Shown: positions 1 through 10,648, counted from the first letter of the stretch. The stretch is DNA of 64,000 nucleotides from Sporosarcina sp. E16_8 (GCF_017347095.1 NZ_JADPRZ010000009.1:1-64000), one strand, 5' to 3'. Numbers and translations are program-made. The notes: generated from the letters alone by a model not told the origin.

Positions 1-293
1 CATGGCAATGCCGCCGATAGTCATGGAGAAGAGGGAAATAGTCATGGCACTAACAGTTAGTCATGGCAATAGGGTGTGAAGTCATGGCAATGCCGCCGAT
101 AGTCATGGCGAAGAGATAAATAGTCATGGCACTAACAGTTAGTCATGGCAATAGGGTGTGAAGTCATGGCAATGCCGCCGGAAGTCATGGAGAAGAGGGA
201 AATAGTCATGGCACTAACAGTTAGTCATGGCAATAGGGTGTGAAGTCATGGCAATGCCGCCGATAGTCATGGCGAAGAGATAAATAGTCACGG
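1..293. repeat. 82-bp tandem repeat array, at least 3.5 copies
   Basis: Copies begin at 1, 83, 165 and 247, an exact 82-bp period, and the array probably continues left of the window. Each unit consists of four sub-units of 19-21 bp that all begin with AGTCATGG, so the inner period is about 20.5 bp, close to two helical turns. Sub-unit variants alternate between neighbouring copies (GGAGAAGAGGG versus GGCGAAGAGAT). The array decays after 280 into AGTCACGG. Because 82 is not a multiple of three it cannot encode a periodic peptide. No function is known to me. Confidence 0.95.
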
Positions 294-330
294 CAAGCCC
301 GTAAATTATCACAGCCCCCAAAAAAACGCA

Positions 331-371
331 AAAAAATATTCGTCCGCTTGTTATAAGCAGACGAATATTTT
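331..371 (-). terminator. Rho-independent terminator of the tRNA-Arg gene
   Basis: Read on the minus strand, an AATATTCGTCTGCTT arm pairs with an AAGCGGACGAATATT arm around a short loop and is followed by a T-rich run. It lies directly downstream of the minus-strand tRNA. Confidence 0.8.
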
Positions 372-396
372 ACAGTATAAACCTTATACTGGGATA

Positions 397-468
397 TGCC
401 CTCGGCGAGAATCGAACTCACATCTTAAGCTTCGGAGGCTCACGTGCTATCCGTTGCACCACGAGGGC
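397..468 (-). tRNA. tRNA-Arg (anticodon CCG)
   Basis: The minus strand folds into a full cloverleaf: acceptor GCCCTCG pairs with CGAGGGC, the D arm is GTGC/GCAC, the anticodon stem is TGAGC/GCTTA with loop CTCCGAA, and the T arm is GTGAG-TTCGATT-CTCGC. The loop gives anticodon CCG, reading the CGG arginine codon. The discriminator base is A and CCA is not encoded. A terminator follows. Confidence 0.95.
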
Positions 469-556
469 GTTACAAATCAGCTGACTTTTGCAGCAGACTA
501 GACTTATTATACTAGTGTAGCTCAATGAATGCAATGCTTATTTTGAAAGCGTTATA

Positions 557-573
557 TTTGACCTTCGTTGACC
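557..573 (-). promoter_or_regulatory. CtsR operator upstream of clpP
   Basis: The minus strand reads GGTCAAC-GAA-GGTCAAA, a near-perfect match to the known CtsR heptad direct repeat (A/G)GTCAAA-NAN-(A/G)GTCAAA. It overlaps the -35 hexamer of the clpP promoter, the arrangement expected for repression by CtsR, the class III heat-shock repressor. Confidence 0.88.
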
Positions 574-587
574 ATACTATGTATGAT
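558..587 (+). promoter_or_regulatory. Sigma-A promoter of clpP
   Basis: TTGACC (558-563) and TATGAT (582-587) are separated by 18 bp. The start codon follows about 70 bp later after an AAGGAGG site at 645-651. Confidence 0.75.
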
Positions 588-658
588 AAAGTTACAGTTG
601 AAACGAAGTTACGTTTCAATAGGTAGACAACACTATCCAGCTTGAAGGAGGAAATAGA

Positions 659-1279
659 ATGAATCTAATACCTACAGTAATTGAACAGACTAGCCGCGGT
701 GAGCGTGCTTACGACATCTATTCACGTCTATTGAAAGACCGTATTATCATGCTTGGAAGTGGAATCGATGACAACGTTGCGAACTCTATCGTTGCTCAAC
801 TCCTATTTTTGGAAGCAGAAGATCCGGATAAAGATATTTCTATCTACATTAATAGTCCCGGAGGAAGCGTCACTGCTGGAATGGCGATTTTTGACACAAT
901 GCAATTCATCAAACCTGACATCCAAACAATCTGTATGGGGATGGCTGCATCTATGGGATCGTTCCTGCTAGCAGCGGGTACTAAAGGGAAACGTTATGCG
1001 CTTCCTAACGCGGAAGTAATGATTCACCAACCATTGGGTGGAGCACAAGGGCAAGCAACTGAAATTGAAATTGCTGCAAAACATATCCTTTTCACTCGTG
1101 AAAAACTAAACTTGATTCTTGCTGAGCGTACTGGCCAATCAGTTGAAGTAATTGCGAGAGATACGGACCGCGACAATTTCATGACAGCTGAACGTGCGAA
1201 AGAATATGGTCTAATTGACCACATTATTACACGCAGTGACATGAAAGATGGAGCTAAAACTAAACCTGAATCTAAATAA
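659..1279 (+). CDS. clpP: ATP-dependent Clp protease proteolytic subunit ClpP
   Basis: ClpP is the serine peptidase core that forms a tetradecameric barrel and degrades proteins unfolded by ClpC, ClpX or ClpE in the cytoplasm. The 206-residue product shows the nucleophile serine in [10 protein letters not shown], the catalytic histidine in MIHQPLGG and a downstream aspartate near residue 172, with the family N-terminus [11 protein letters not shown]. Length is slightly above the usual 195-200 because of a charged tail. The ATG has a strong AAGGAGG site. A CtsR box overlaps the promoter, so heat-shock and proteotoxic-stress control is expected. It is monocistronic with its own terminator. Confidence 0.98.
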   Translation: MNLIPTVIEQTSRGERAYDIYSRLLKDRIIMLGSGIDDNVANSIVAQLLFLEAEDPDKDISIYINSPGGSVTAGMAIFDTMQFIKPDIQTICMGMAASMGSFLLAAGTKGKRYALPNAEVMIHQPLGGAQGQATEIEIAAKHILFTREKLNLILAERTGQSVEVIARDTDRDNFMTAERAKEYGLIDHIITRSDMKDGAKTKPESK

Positions 1280-1287
1280 GTTGTGCG

Positions 1288-1323
1288 AAAACGGACTTTC
1301 CATTATGGGAAGTCCGTTTTTTG
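1288..1323 (+). terminator. Terminator of clpP
   Basis: ACGGACTTTCC and GGAAGTCCGT pair around a short loop and are followed by a run of Ts. Confidence 0.9.
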
Positions 1324-1544
1324 CTACATAAAAGTAATGAAATTCTCGGCCTATGGGTAACCTAGGGAAGGAGTTTTTCAACGCCAAGACTCCAGCACTT
1401 GTGGGTAACTAGAATGAAAAACGTTTGCCTAAGATTAAATGAAACCTTTTCAATCGTCATACTGTATATACTACTGTAGTAAAAAGTTTCGATACGGTGT
1501 TCGAGAGGGTAAATGACAGTAAATAATTCGTGAGGAGTGTTAAT

Positions 1545-2123
1545 ATGAAAAAAGTTTTAGGGCCTATTCTGGTGATTGGCATTATACTAGCAGTTTTGGC
1601 TATGATATTGATTCCAAGTTATAATAAGTTTGTGAATCTAGAAGAAAACGTGAATAAAGCCTATGCGCAAGTGGAAAATCAACTACAACGGAGACTTGAC
1701 TTGATTCCGAACTTAGTAAGCACGGTAAAAGGCTTCGCAAGCCATGAAAAAGGGATTATCAGTGATATTGCGGATTCTCGTGCCAGATTGGCCGGTGCAA
1801 AAGGGCCTGGGGAACAAGCGGATGCAAACGCTGACTTAGCCGGAGCGCTTAGCCGTCTTCTCGTAGTCGTTGAAAACTACCCTGATTTGAAGGCGAATGA
1901 GAACTTCAGACAATTAATGGATGAACTTTCGGGGACTGAAAATCGATTGGGTGTTGCACGTAAGGATTATAACGACGTAGTCGCCAATTACAATAGGAAA
2001 GTAAAAAGATTCCCTGGAAAAATAGTTGCATCTATTTTTGGATATGAAGAAAAAGAATACTTTAAGGCCGACGCAGCTGCAAATGAAGTGCCAAATGTCG
2101 ATTTTGGAGATGATAAGAAATGA
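1545..2123 (+). CDS. lemA: LemA family protein
   Basis: LemA proteins are small, membrane-anchored, mostly helical proteins with an extracytoplasmic core; their exact role is unsettled, and they commonly occur next to TPM-domain (YgcG-like) proteins. This product has one N-terminal membrane helix (about residues 5-25) followed by the family signature in YNKFVNLEENVNKAYAQVE and LQRRLDLIPNLV. I chose ATG 1545 because GAGGAG lies 8 bp upstream; a GTG at 1530 lies in frame but overlaps that site. The stop overlaps the next gene by four bases (ATGA), so the two are translationally coupled. A sequence gap upstream (1324-1544) holds no clear promoter beyond a TATACT at 1467. Confidence 0.93.
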   Translation: MKKVLGPILVIGIILAVLAMILIPSYNKFVNLEENVNKAYAQVENQLQRRLDLIPNLVSTVKGFASHEKGIISDIADSRARLAGAKGPGEQADANADLAGALSRLLVVVENYPDLKANENFRQLMDELSGTENRLGVARKDYNDVVANYNRKVKRFPGKIVASIFGYEEKEYFKADAAANEVPNVDFGDDKK

Positions 2124-2917
2124 TTAGAAAAGCTGTCCTCATCTTAGTGACGGCATGTCTGATTGTTTTTACATCGTTAAACGTAGCGGTATTTTCGGCT
2201 GATGCTGCTGTTCCAGTCATTCAAGATTCGGCGAATGTGTTATCCGCTGAACAGAAAGCTGAACTTGAGCAATATGGGATTCAATTAAATAATGCCACAA
2301 CAGCTGAACTCGCGGTACTAATCCTCCCGAGCATAGGTGATGAGCCAGTTGAGGAATATGCGGTAGAGAAGCTCAGGGAATTTAAATTAGGCAATAAGGA
2401 AAAAAATAACGGAGCTTTACTAGTTGTCACAACCGAGAAAAATTCCGATGGTAAACGACATTTCGAACTATCTGTCGGGTACGGATTAGAGGGTGCCCTT
2501 CCAGACGGAAAAGTCGGACGTATTATGGATGAAGTAGCTGTTCCTTATTTGAATAAGCAACAGCCTGACATAGCGATCATGGAAGCATATAAATCATTCT
2601 ATAATGTAATCGCAGCTGAATATGGCTGGGATGGCGCGGTTGTGCCCGTCACAACTATAGATTCTGACTCAAGTGATGGGGGTTTCGGTATTCCATTCCC
2701 CGTCATCCTATTCATCATTATTTACATTGTCTTTCGTGTTATCAGTAATCGAGGAGGTCGAGGTGGAGGCGGTTCGGGTGGCCGACGCGGTGGGGGGCCA
2801 ATTTTCTTCCCTGGTTCTTTTGGGGGCAGAAGTGGTGGCGGCAGTTCCGGCGGCGGTTTTGGTGGTTTCGGTGGCGGTGGTTCCGGCGGTGGAGGCGGAG
2901 CAGGCCGAAGCTGGTAA
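2120..2917 (+). CDS. TPM-domain membrane protein (YgcG family), partner of LemA
   Basis: The product has an N-terminal signal peptide (about residues 1-30), then a TPM domain (about 32-160, beginning VPVIQDSANVLSAEQ), a single membrane helix (about 188-208) and a glycine/serine-rich tail with long GGGSGG-type runs. TPM domains occur in photosystem II repair protein TLP18.3 and in bacterial YgcG; a phosphatase activity has been reported for the plant protein but is not established here. The ATGA overlap with lemA and the recurring pairing of these families argue for a joint envelope role. The Gly-rich C-terminus is typical of the group. Confidence 0.9.
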   Translation: MIRKAVLILVTACLIVFTSLNVAVFSADAAVPVIQDSANVLSAEQKAELEQYGIQLNNATTAELAVLILPSIGDEPVEEYAVEKLREFKLGNKEKNNGALLVVTTEKNSDGKRHFELSVGYGLEGALPDGKVGRIMDEVAVPYLNKQQPDIAIMEAYKSFYNVIAAEYGWDGAVVPVTTIDSDSSDGGFGIPFPVILFIIIYIVFRVISNRGGRGGGGSGGRRGGGPIFFPGSFGGRSGGGSSGGGFGGFGGGGSGGGGGAGRSW

Positions 2918-3016
2918 AGAACAGTGATAACGGGGGCATATACAGGCAACATCCTGTGCATGCCTCCGTTATTCATTTATACTGAAGGTATTATAAAAGT
3001 AATGAGGTGCATTAGA

Positions 3017-3244
3017 GTGCATGTGACATTTTACACAAAACCAGGCTGTCACATTTGTGATAATGCTGAATTAATGATGAAACTTGTCCAAGAAGATTTT
3101 CCACTTACGTGGACAGAGGTAGATATAGATACTGATGATAAAAGTCATGAGAAATATATGTTTATGATTCCCGTCATTGAAAAAAATGGTGATGTGATGC
3201 TTTACGGGTCAATTGGCTACGCCGATATCATTGATTTATTCTGA
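3017..3244 (+). CDS. Glutaredoxin-like protein
   Basis: The 75-residue product has a thioredoxin fold start (VTFYTKPGCHICDNAE) with the redox motif CxxC in PGCHIC, and matches small glutaredoxin-family proteins found just upstream of cggR in relatives. A TVPVI-like cis-proline segment is seen as MIPVIE. I prefer the GTG at 3017 because GAGGTG lies 7 bp upstream and the protein then starts at the first beta strand; an in-frame ATG at 3002 and a longer frame back to 2924 are less likely. Expected role is thiol-disulfide exchange in the cytoplasm; the physiological partner is unknown. Confidence 0.82.
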   Translation: MHVTFYTKPGCHICDNAELMMKLVQEDFPLTWTEVDIDTDDKSHEKYMFMIPVIEKNGDVMLYGSIGYADIIDLF

Positions 3245-3262
3245 TAATTTATGCTCTTTTGT

Positions 3263-3291
3263 TTGTAAAGTCCAATGGAAAGAGTTATACT
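3263..3291 (+). promoter_or_regulatory. Sigma-A promoter of the cggR-gap operon
   Basis: TTGTAA (3263-3268) and TATACT (3286-3291) have an exact 17-bp spacer. Predicted transcription start is near 3298, upstream of the CggR operator. Confidence 0.8.
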
Positions 3292-3320
3292 GAAGTTAGA
3301 AATATTTTTTTGCTTCATGT

Positions 3321-3355
3321 GGGACGTTATTCAATGCGTAGGGACGATTATTGTC
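3321..3355 (+). promoter_or_regulatory. CggR operator
   Basis: The known B. subtilis operator is a direct repeat of GGGAC-N6-TGTC with 20-bp phasing. Here GGGAC occurs at 3321 and 3341, exactly 20 bp apart; the second half-site is a perfect GGGAC-N6-TGTC and the first has a degenerate right part. The site lies just downstream of the promoter, where CggR blocks elongation until fructose-1,6-bisphosphate accumulates. Confidence 0.82.
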
Positions 3356-3380
3356 CCTGTCGTTAAGAGGAGGGCAGCCA

Positions 3381-4415
3381 TTGGACGTTTTGATGGATGC
3401 ACAGAGTAAACTCGTACCAGAAATGGTGGAGTTAATGCAGCAAAGATACCGGATATTAAAGCTTGTAAAAATGGCTGGTCCAATTGGAAGGCGTCCGCTC
3501 GGCCAAATGGCTGGTTTATCAGAGAGGGAAACGCGCACCATGATGGATATGCTAAGGGGTCAGAATCTGATTACTATCGCAAAAGAGGGCGCTTCAATCA
3601 ACACGGAAGGATTGACCGTGTTGCTTGCACTTGAGTCTTCAATGGAAGATTGGTCAGGCCGTACGTCTATTGCAAAGAGACTAATGGAATCCCTTGGCAT
3701 TCAATCAGTCAAAGTTGTTGCGGGTAACTGCGATACCGATATCGCTTCAAAAAACTTATTGGGTATGGAAGCGGCGAAACAATTTTCTGCTAAAATCGGC
3801 GATGGGAAAGTAGTAGCTGTCACCGGAGGAAGCACAATTGCATCGATTCCACTCCATATCGAAAAATTTAACGGTACCAATAATCTGCTGTTCATCGCTG
3901 CAAGGGGCGGTGTAGGTGATGATATTGGATTGCAAGCGAATGTCATTGCTGCCTCTTTTGCCTCGGCATGCGGAGGTACGTATAGTACATTTTATTACCC
4001 AGAGTCGTTAAGCGAAGAAGCCCATGAAGCGTTCCGAAAAGAACCTTCTGTCTTGAAAATGCTCGAACTTTACGACACAACAGATTGTGTACTTCATGGA
4101 GTAGGCGACGCGCAAACAATGGCGATTATGCGTAATACACCGAAAGAAGAGCAAGATAAGATTCATGACAATGGAGCTAAAGGTGAAGCGTTTGGTTATT
4201 ATTTTGACCAGGATGGCAACGTTGTCCATAGGTTACGGACAATAGGTATCCAGACTGGCCATCTCGAGAAGATCCCGCTAATCATTTCAGTCGCGGGCGG
4301 AAGCAGTAAAGCTGAAGCTATCTTGGCCTATATGGCAAGTGCACCGAAACAGACGGTTTTAGTAACTGATGAAGGTGCCGCAACTGAAATGCTGAAAATA
4401 CTCGTCAATAAATAA
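3381..4415 (+). CDS. cggR: Central glycolytic genes regulator CggR (SorC/DeoR family)
   Basis: CggR represses the gap-pgk-tpi-pgm-eno operon and is inactivated by fructose-1,6-bisphosphate. The N-terminus has an HTH (about residues 30-70, LKLVKMAGPIGRRPLGQMAGLSE split over the region) and the C-terminal two thirds are a SorC-type sugar-phosphate-binding domain with AVTGGSTIASIP and AARGGVGDD. I chose TTG 3381 because GAGGAGGG ends 6 bp before it, giving 344 residues, close to the 340 of B. subtilis; a longer frame starts at 3351 without a ribosome site and would overlap the operator. It heads the glycolytic operon and is followed by gap after 115 bp. Confidence 0.93.
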   Translation: MDVLMDAQSKLVPEMVELMQQRYRILKLVKMAGPIGRRPLGQMAGLSERETRTMMDMLRGQNLITIAKEGASINTEGLTVLLALESSMEDWSGRTSIAKRLMESLGIQSVKVVAGNCDTDIASKNLLGMEAAKQFSAKIGDGKVVAVTGGSTIASIPLHIEKFNGTNNLLFIAARGGVGDDIGLQANVIAASFASACGGTYSTFYYPESLSEEAHEAFRKEPSVLKMLELYDTTDCVLHGVGDAQTMAIMRNTPKEEQDKIHDNGAKGEAFGYYFDQDGNVVHRLRTIGIQTGHLEKIPLIISVAGGSSKAEAILAYMASAPKQTVLVTDEGAATEMLKILVNK

Positions 4416-4530
4416 ACGCATAAATGACTAAGGCGGGTATTTTCAGGGAATAGGTTTAGATGGGCTTTGTGTAAATGTAGCTATTAGAAATTTTTTAAAT
4501 AAAACTAAAAACAACTTGGAGGAATAGATT

Positions 4531-5538
4531 ATGACATTGAAAATTGCAATTAACGGTTTTGGACGTATTGGACGTAAAGTATTTCGTGAGGCTTTGAAAC
4601 AAGAGGAAATTGAAATTGTAGCGGTAAACGATTTAACGGATGCGGCGATGCTTGCACATCTATTGAAGTATGACTCTGTACATGGCGTATTTGACGCAGA
4701 AGTCAGTTCGGATAATGACACGCTTATTGTCGATGGCAAAAGAGTGAAAGTATATGCAGAAAAAGATCCTGCAGCACTACCGTGGGGAAAACTTGGGGTT
4801 GACGTTGTTATCGAGTCGACAGGTGTATTTGCGGACAGAGCAGGACTTAGCAAACACATTGAAGCGGGTGCGAAAAGAGTTATCTTGTCTTCACCTGCTA
4901 AAGGTGATATCACAACACTTGTTATGGGTGTTAACCATGAAACGTATAATCCGGAAACTGATAACATCGTATCGAATGCGTCATGTACGACAAACTGTCT
5001 TGCTCCAGTTGTAAAAGTACTTCAAGATGAATTCGGCATAAAACGCGGTCTAATGACAACAATTCACTCGTACACAAATGACCAACGCATTTTGGATTTA
5101 CCGCATTCGGATTACAGACGTGCTCGTGCAGCTGGAGAAAACATGATTCCAACTACGACTGGCGCAGCTTCGGCTGTAACGAAAGTTATTCCTGAATTGA
5201 AAGGTAAACTTGACGGGATGGCTGTCCGCGTTCCGACACCAAACGTTTCACTCGTTGACTTTGTCGCAGAACTTGAGAAAGATGTGACAGTTGCTGACGT
5301 GAACAATGCATTTAAAAAAGCGGCTGAAAATGAATTAAAAGGCTTCCTAGTCTATAATGAGCTACCACTTGTTTCACGCGACTATAATGGCAATACATCT
5401 TCATCGACTGTAGATGGCCTTTCAACGATGGTACTTGAAAACAACATGGTGAAAGTAATTTCTTGGTACGACAATGAATCAGCTTACTCTGCACGTTGTG
5501 TAGACTTGGCGCTTTATATGCACAGTAAAGGTCTATAA
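4531..5538 (+). CDS. gap: Glyceraldehyde-3-phosphate dehydrogenase, glycolytic type
   Basis: This enzyme oxidises glyceraldehyde 3-phosphate to 1,3-bisphosphoglycerate with NAD+. The 335-residue product has the Rossmann motif GFGRIGR at the N-terminus, the catalytic cysteine in SNASCTTNC (about residue 152) and the NDLTD segment (about 33-37) whose aspartate favours NAD+, as in catabolic GapA rather than the gluconeogenic NADP enzyme. TTGGAGG precedes the ATG. It lies second in the CggR operon, and a strong terminator 150 bp downstream suggests part of the transcript stops before pgk. Confidence 0.98.
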   Translation: MTLKIAINGFGRIGRKVFREALKQEEIEIVAVNDLTDAAMLAHLLKYDSVHGVFDAEVSSDNDTLIVDGKRVKVYAEKDPAALPWGKLGVDVVIESTGVFADRAGLSKHIEAGAKRVILSSPAKGDITTLVMGVNHETYNPETDNIVSNASCTTNCLAPVVKVLQDEFGIKRGLMTTIHSYTNDQRILDLPHSDYRRARAAGENMIPTTTGAASAVTKVIPELKGKLDGMAVRVPTPNVSLVDFVAELEKDVTVADVNNAFKKAAENELKGFLVYNELPLVSRDYNGNTSSSTVDGLSTMVLENNMVKVISWYDNESAYSARCVDLALYMHSKGL

Positions 5539-5540
5539 TT

Positions 5541-5632
5541 CAGATCAATCGCGCCTTGGCGTGATTGCGTCCAGATTTTGAATTGAGCTTGCTCAATTGA
5601 TTCCGTTCAAAATCTGTGACATCCGCTGAATT
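5541..5632 (+). repeat. Dispersed palindromic repeat, family A, copy 1
   Basis: The sequence starts with a hairpin (CAATCGCGCC / GGCGTGATTG), continues with GCGTCCAGATTTTGAATTG and ends with CAAAATCTGTGACATCCGC. The same blocks occur in reverse orientation between rnr and smpB (14322-14466), with only scattered changes. It lies between gap and pgk. Confidence 0.75.
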
Positions 5633-5683
5633 CAGTTAAATATAGCCACAAACGATAAGACCCCTTATAATATAGTTGGGTAA

Positions 5684-5718
5684 GAGGAACGGGGGGTTAC
5701 CCCGTTCCTCATTTTTTA
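5684..5718 (+). terminator. Strong terminator between gap and pgk
   Basis: GAGGAACGGGG pairs with CCCCGTTCCTC around GGTTA and is followed by ATTTTTTATT. It sits inside the glycolytic operon and may set a higher level of cggR-gap mRNA than of the distal genes, or force pgk to use its own promoter. Confidence 0.9.
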
Positions 5719-5749
5719 TTAGTATATAAATATGGAGGTGGGCGTTTTC

Positions 5750-6934
5750 ATGGTGTCGAAAAAGACGATGAAAGATATGCAGCTTGAAGGGAAACGCGTT
5801 TTTTGCCGGGTGGATTTCAATGTACCCATGGAAGATGGTAAAGTAACGGATGATACAAGGATCCGTGCAGCAATTCCGACCATCAATTATATGGTAGCCC
5901 AGGGTGCGAAAGTTATTCTTGCGAGTCATTTAGGACGTCCAAAAGGCGAAGTGAATGAAGACATGCGGCTTACTGCTGTAGGAGAAAAACTTTCAGAATT
6001 GATTGACAAGCCGGTAACGAAGCTCGATTCATCCATTGGGAAAGAAGTGGAGGAAACCATTTCAACAATGAAAAACGGCGATATCGTTCTGCTTGAAAAT
6101 GTTAGGTTCCATGCTGGGGAAGAAAAGAATGATGCAGGACTAGCGAAGCAATTTGCGGATCTAGCTGATCTTTTCGTCAATGACGCATTCGGCGCAGCAC
6201 ACCGTGCGCATTCATCAACTGCAGGTATCGCGCAACATATTCCAGCTGTATCAGGTCTTCTACTTGAAAAAGAATTGGACATTCTCGGTAAGGCATTATC
6301 AGAGCCTGACCGTCCGTTTACAGCGATTATTGGCGGAGCTAAAGTGAAAGACAAAATTGGCGTCATCGATCATCTGTTAGACAAAGTGGATAACTTGATT
6401 ATCGGCGGCGGATTATCATATACATTTACAAAAGCACAAGGCCATGAAATAGGGAATTCGCTTCTTGAGGAAGATAAAATCGACCTAGCGAAATCATTTA
6501 TTCAGAAAGCTAAAGATAAAGGCGTTAACTTGTATTTGCCAATGGACGTGGTTGTGGCGGATGCATTTTCAAACGAAGCGAATACGAAAGTGGTTTCGAT
6601 CGATTCCATACCAGAAGGATGGATGGGGCTTGATATTGGACCGAAAACTGCTGAACTTTACGCAGACGTTATTAAAGAGTCGAAATTGATCATTTGGAAC
6701 GGCCCTATGGGTGTCTTTGAAATGGAGTCATTCGCGGGTGGTACACAACGAGTGGCAAAAGCGATGGCCGAAACAAAAGCGTATACGGTTATTGGCGGGG
6801 GCGATTCAGCCGCTGCTGTCGAAAAGTTTGGCGTAGCAGACAAAATGGATCACATTTCCACTGGAGGAGGCGCTTCTCTTGAATTCATGGAGGGCAAAGA
6901 CTTACCGGGCGTCACTGCACTGAACGATAATTGA
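5750..6934 (+). CDS. pgk: Phosphoglycerate kinase
   Basis: Pgk transfers phosphate from 1,3-bisphosphoglycerate to ADP. The 394-residue protein has the family signature [13 protein letters not shown] near the N-terminus, the substrate-binding SHLGRPKG, and the nucleotide-binding GGGDSAAAV and [10 protein letters not shown] near the end. The GGAGGTG site at 5734-5740 lies 9 bp before ATG 5750; an upstream in-frame ATG at 5732 overlaps that site and would give an atypical N-terminus. tpiA follows after 15 bp. Confidence 0.97.
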   Translation: MVSKKTMKDMQLEGKRVFCRVDFNVPMEDGKVTDDTRIRAAIPTINYMVAQGAKVILASHLGRPKGEVNEDMRLTAVGEKLSELIDKPVTKLDSSIGKEVEETISTMKNGDIVLLENVRFHAGEEKNDAGLAKQFADLADLFVNDAFGAAHRAHSSTAGIAQHIPAVSGLLLEKELDILGKALSEPDRPFTAIIGGAKVKDKIGVIDHLLDKVDNLIIGGGLSYTFTKAQGHEIGNSLLEEDKIDLAKSFIQKAKDKGVNLYLPMDVVVADAFSNEANTKVVSIDSIPEGWMGLDIGPKTAELYADVIKESKLIIWNGPMGVFEMESFAGGTQRVAKAMAETKAYTVIGGGDSAAAVEKFGVADKMDHISTGGGASLEFMEGKDLPGVTALNDN

Positions 6935-6949
6935 TCGGGGGGAAACGTT

Positions 6950-7711
6950 TTGCGAAAACGAATAATTGCGGGTAACTGGAAAATGTACAAGTCTCTTGAA
7001 GAAGCGAAAAGCTTCGCGGAAGAAGTGCAAGCAAAAGCATCAGTTTCAGAAAAATTGGAAGCAGTTATCTGTCCACCTGCTTTATACCTTTCAGAACTTG
7101 TACAAATCACAAAAGGTTCAGCAGTCGGTATCGGCGCACAAACGATGCACGACGCAAAAGAAGGAGCTTTCACGGGCGAAATCAGTCCAGCGATGCTGTC
7201 AGAAATCGGCGTCGGCTATGTTGTTCTGGGCCATTCCGAGCGTCGTCAATACTTCAATGAAACAGATGAATCCGTCAACAAGAAAGTCCATGCTGCATTC
7301 GACTACAAGCTAACGCCAATCGTCTGCGTAGGAGAATCACTTGAAGATCGGGAAAGTGGTAAAACAGTCGATTTAGTAGCAGCGCAAGTGAAAAAAGCAT
7401 TTGAAGGCATCAGCGCTGATTTGGCAGCACAAGCAGTCATTGCTTATGAGCCAATCTGGGCTATCGGTACAGGGAAAACGGCAACTGCACAAGATGCGAA
7501 TGAAGTATGTGGTGCAATCCGTACGACAATTGGCGAATTATATAATGAAACAGTCGCTGACCAAATCCGTATCCAGTATGGCGGTAGTGTTAAACCGGAT
7601 AATATTGAAGAACTTCTCACAATGGAACATATCGATGGCGCACTTGTCGGCGGCGCAAGTTTGGAACCTGCATCATTCTTAAAATTACTAGAGGCTGGAG
7701 CACATGCGTAA
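6950..7711 (+). CDS. tpiA: Triosephosphate isomerase
   Basis: TpiA interconverts dihydroxyacetone phosphate and glyceraldehyde 3-phosphate. The 253-residue protein begins [14 protein letters not shown] with the catalytic lysine, has the catalytic histidine in GHSERR and the catalytic glutamate in [12 protein letters not shown], followed by the phosphate-gripping loop. It uses a TTG start preceded by GGGGGG at 6937. Its end overlaps the gpmI start by 8 bp, so translation is coupled. Confidence 0.97.
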   Translation: MRKRIIAGNWKMYKSLEEAKSFAEEVQAKASVSEKLEAVICPPALYLSELVQITKGSAVGIGAQTMHDAKEGAFTGEISPAMLSEIGVGYVVLGHSERRQYFNETDESVNKKVHAAFDYKLTPIVCVGESLEDRESGKTVDLVAAQVKKAFEGISADLAAQAVIAYEPIWAIGTGKTATAQDANEVCGAIRTTIGELYNETVADQIRIQYGGSVKPDNIEELLTMEHIDGALVGGASLEPASFLKLLEAGAHA

Positions 7712-9230
7712 AAGTCCAGTAGCACTCATCATTTTGGATGGTTTTGGCCTTCGTGATGACAAGCTAGGAAATGCAGTTGCGCAGGCGAACAAACCGAATT
7801 ACGATCTTTTATGGAACAACTTCCCGCATTCAACGCTGACAGCTTGTGGGGAGGCGGTTGGTCTACCTGAAGGGCAGATGGGCAACTCTGAAGTTGGGCA
7901 TCTGAATATTGGAGCTGGTCGAGTCGTCTATCAAAGCTTGACCCGCATTAATAAATCAATCAGGGAAGCTGACTTTTTTGATAACGAAACACTTCTGCGG
8001 GCAGTTGCACACGCCAAAGAAAACGGCACTGCACTTCATCTGATGGGGCTGCTATCAGACGGTGGTGTACATAGCCATTATGAGCATCTATTCGCACTTC
8101 TTCGCCTAGCGAAGTTGAATGGGCTTGATAAGGTGTTTGTCCATGCCTTCCTCGATGGCCGTGATGTGAGTCCGCAATCTGCACTTGATTACATCGAAAA
8201 GACTGAAACGTTTATGCAAGAACTAGGCGTAGGTAAGTTTGCAAGTATTTCAGGTCGTTATTACGCGATGGATCGTGATAAGCGCTGGGATCGTGTTGAG
8301 AAGGCCTATCGCGCGATTGTTGATGGCACTGCACTAACGGCGGCAACGCCAACTGCAGGCCTACTAGCGTCGTATAAGCAAGGGATTCATGATGAATTCG
8401 TCGTGCCATTCGTGATCGAAGAACTGGGTAAACCAGTTGCAACTGTCGAGGATGGAGATGCGGTTGTGTTCTTTAATTTCCGCCCGGACCGTGCGATTCA
8501 ACTTTCACGTGCATTTACGGACACTTCTTTTGATGAATTAGAGAAAGAAACGAAGAAATTTACAGACTTGAAATTTGTAACGTTCACTCATTATAGTCAC
8601 GAAGTCGTTGCGGATGTCGTCTATAGTAGTCAAAATCTAGAAAATACACTTGGTGAAGTCATTTCTCGTAATGGATTGACGCAACTGCGCATTGCAGAAA
8701 CTGAGAAGTATCCTCATGTCACATTCTTTATGAGTGGCGGTAGAGAAGAGAGATTTGAAGGCGAAGAACGTATTTTGATAGCCTCACCGAAAGTTGCAAC
8801 GTATGACTTGCAACCGGAGATGAGTGCTTACGAAGTAACGGAATCGCTTATTGAAGGAATTGAAGCGAATCGTTTTGATGCCATTATTCTCAATTTCGCA
8901 AACCCTGACATGGTCGGGCATAGTGGAATGCTGGAACCAACCATCAAAGCGATTGAAACGGTCGATGAATGCCTCGGCAAAATCATCGACGCAATCCATG
9001 CTAAAGGCGGTACGGCAATCGTAACGGCTGACCATGGCAATGCTGATGAAGTAACGACACAGGATGGGGCTCCGATGACGGCACACACGACGAATCCGGT
9101 TCCGGTCATCGTTACGAAGTCAGAAATAGTTCTGCGAGAAGGCGGTAAACTCGCAGACTTAGCACCAACAATGCTAAAATTGTTACAAGTAGAACAACCG
9201 GTAGAAATGACCGGCACACCATTATTTTAA
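7704..9230 (+). CDS. gpmI: 2,3-bisphosphoglycerate-independent phosphoglycerate mutase
   Basis: GpmI interconverts 3- and 2-phosphoglycerate through a phosphoserine intermediate and needs Mn2+. The 508-residue product has the alkaline-phosphatase-fold metal site [12 protein letters not shown], the nucleophile serine in [13 protein letters not shown] (about residue 62), and the C-terminal metal ligands in TADHGNADE and AHTTNPVP. Length is normal. It overlaps tpiA by 8 bp and is followed by eno after 15 bp. Confidence 0.97.
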   Translation: MRKSPVALIILDGFGLRDDKLGNAVAQANKPNYDLLWNNFPHSTLTACGEAVGLPEGQMGNSEVGHLNIGAGRVVYQSLTRINKSIREADFFDNETLLRAVAHAKENGTALHLMGLLSDGGVHSHYEHLFALLRLAKLNGLDKVFVHAFLDGRDVSPQSALDYIEKTETFMQELGVGKFASISGRYYAMDRDKRWDRVEKAYRAIVDGTALTAATPTAGLLASYKQGIHDEFVVPFVIEELGKPVATVEDGDAVVFFNFRPDRAIQLSRAFTDTSFDELEKETKKFTDLKFVTFTHYSHEVVADVVYSSQNLENTLGEVISRNGLTQLRIAETEKYPHVTFFMSGGREERFEGEERILIASPKVATYDLQPEMSAYEVTESLIEGIEANRFDAIILNFANPDMVGHSGMLEPTIKAIETVDECLGKIIDAIHAKGGTAIVTADHGNADEVTTQDGAPMTAHTTNPVPVIVTKSEIVLREGGKLADLAPTMLKLLQVEQPVEMTGTPLF

Positions 9231-10541
<1,311 letters not shown>

Positions 10542-10551
10542 TGATTGATGA

Positions 10552-10576
10552 AAACCCGCTTAGGCGGGTTTTTCTT
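10552..10576 (+). terminator. Terminator of the glycolytic operon
   Basis: AAACCCGC and GCGGGTTT form a short GC-rich stem followed by TTTTCTTT. Confidence 0.9.
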
Positions 10577-10648
10577 TGGTTTTTGGGAGATTGGGTGAAA
10601 CTCACTAGGTGTTTAGCAATACTTCTGTCTTAAAATTAGAACAATAGG

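Noticed and set aside
1-293. Possible CRISPR array
   Set aside because: The whole 82-bp unit repeats, including the would-be spacers, and no cas genes are nearby; it is a plain tandem repeat.
221-421. 66-residue minus-strand open frame with repeated HD pairs
   Set aside because: It runs through the tandem repeat and into the tRNA; the 82-bp period is not a multiple of three.
2673-2976. Open frames on both strands across the glycine-rich tail of the TPM protein
   Set aside because: These are shadow frames created by the GGN-rich repeat of the real gene.
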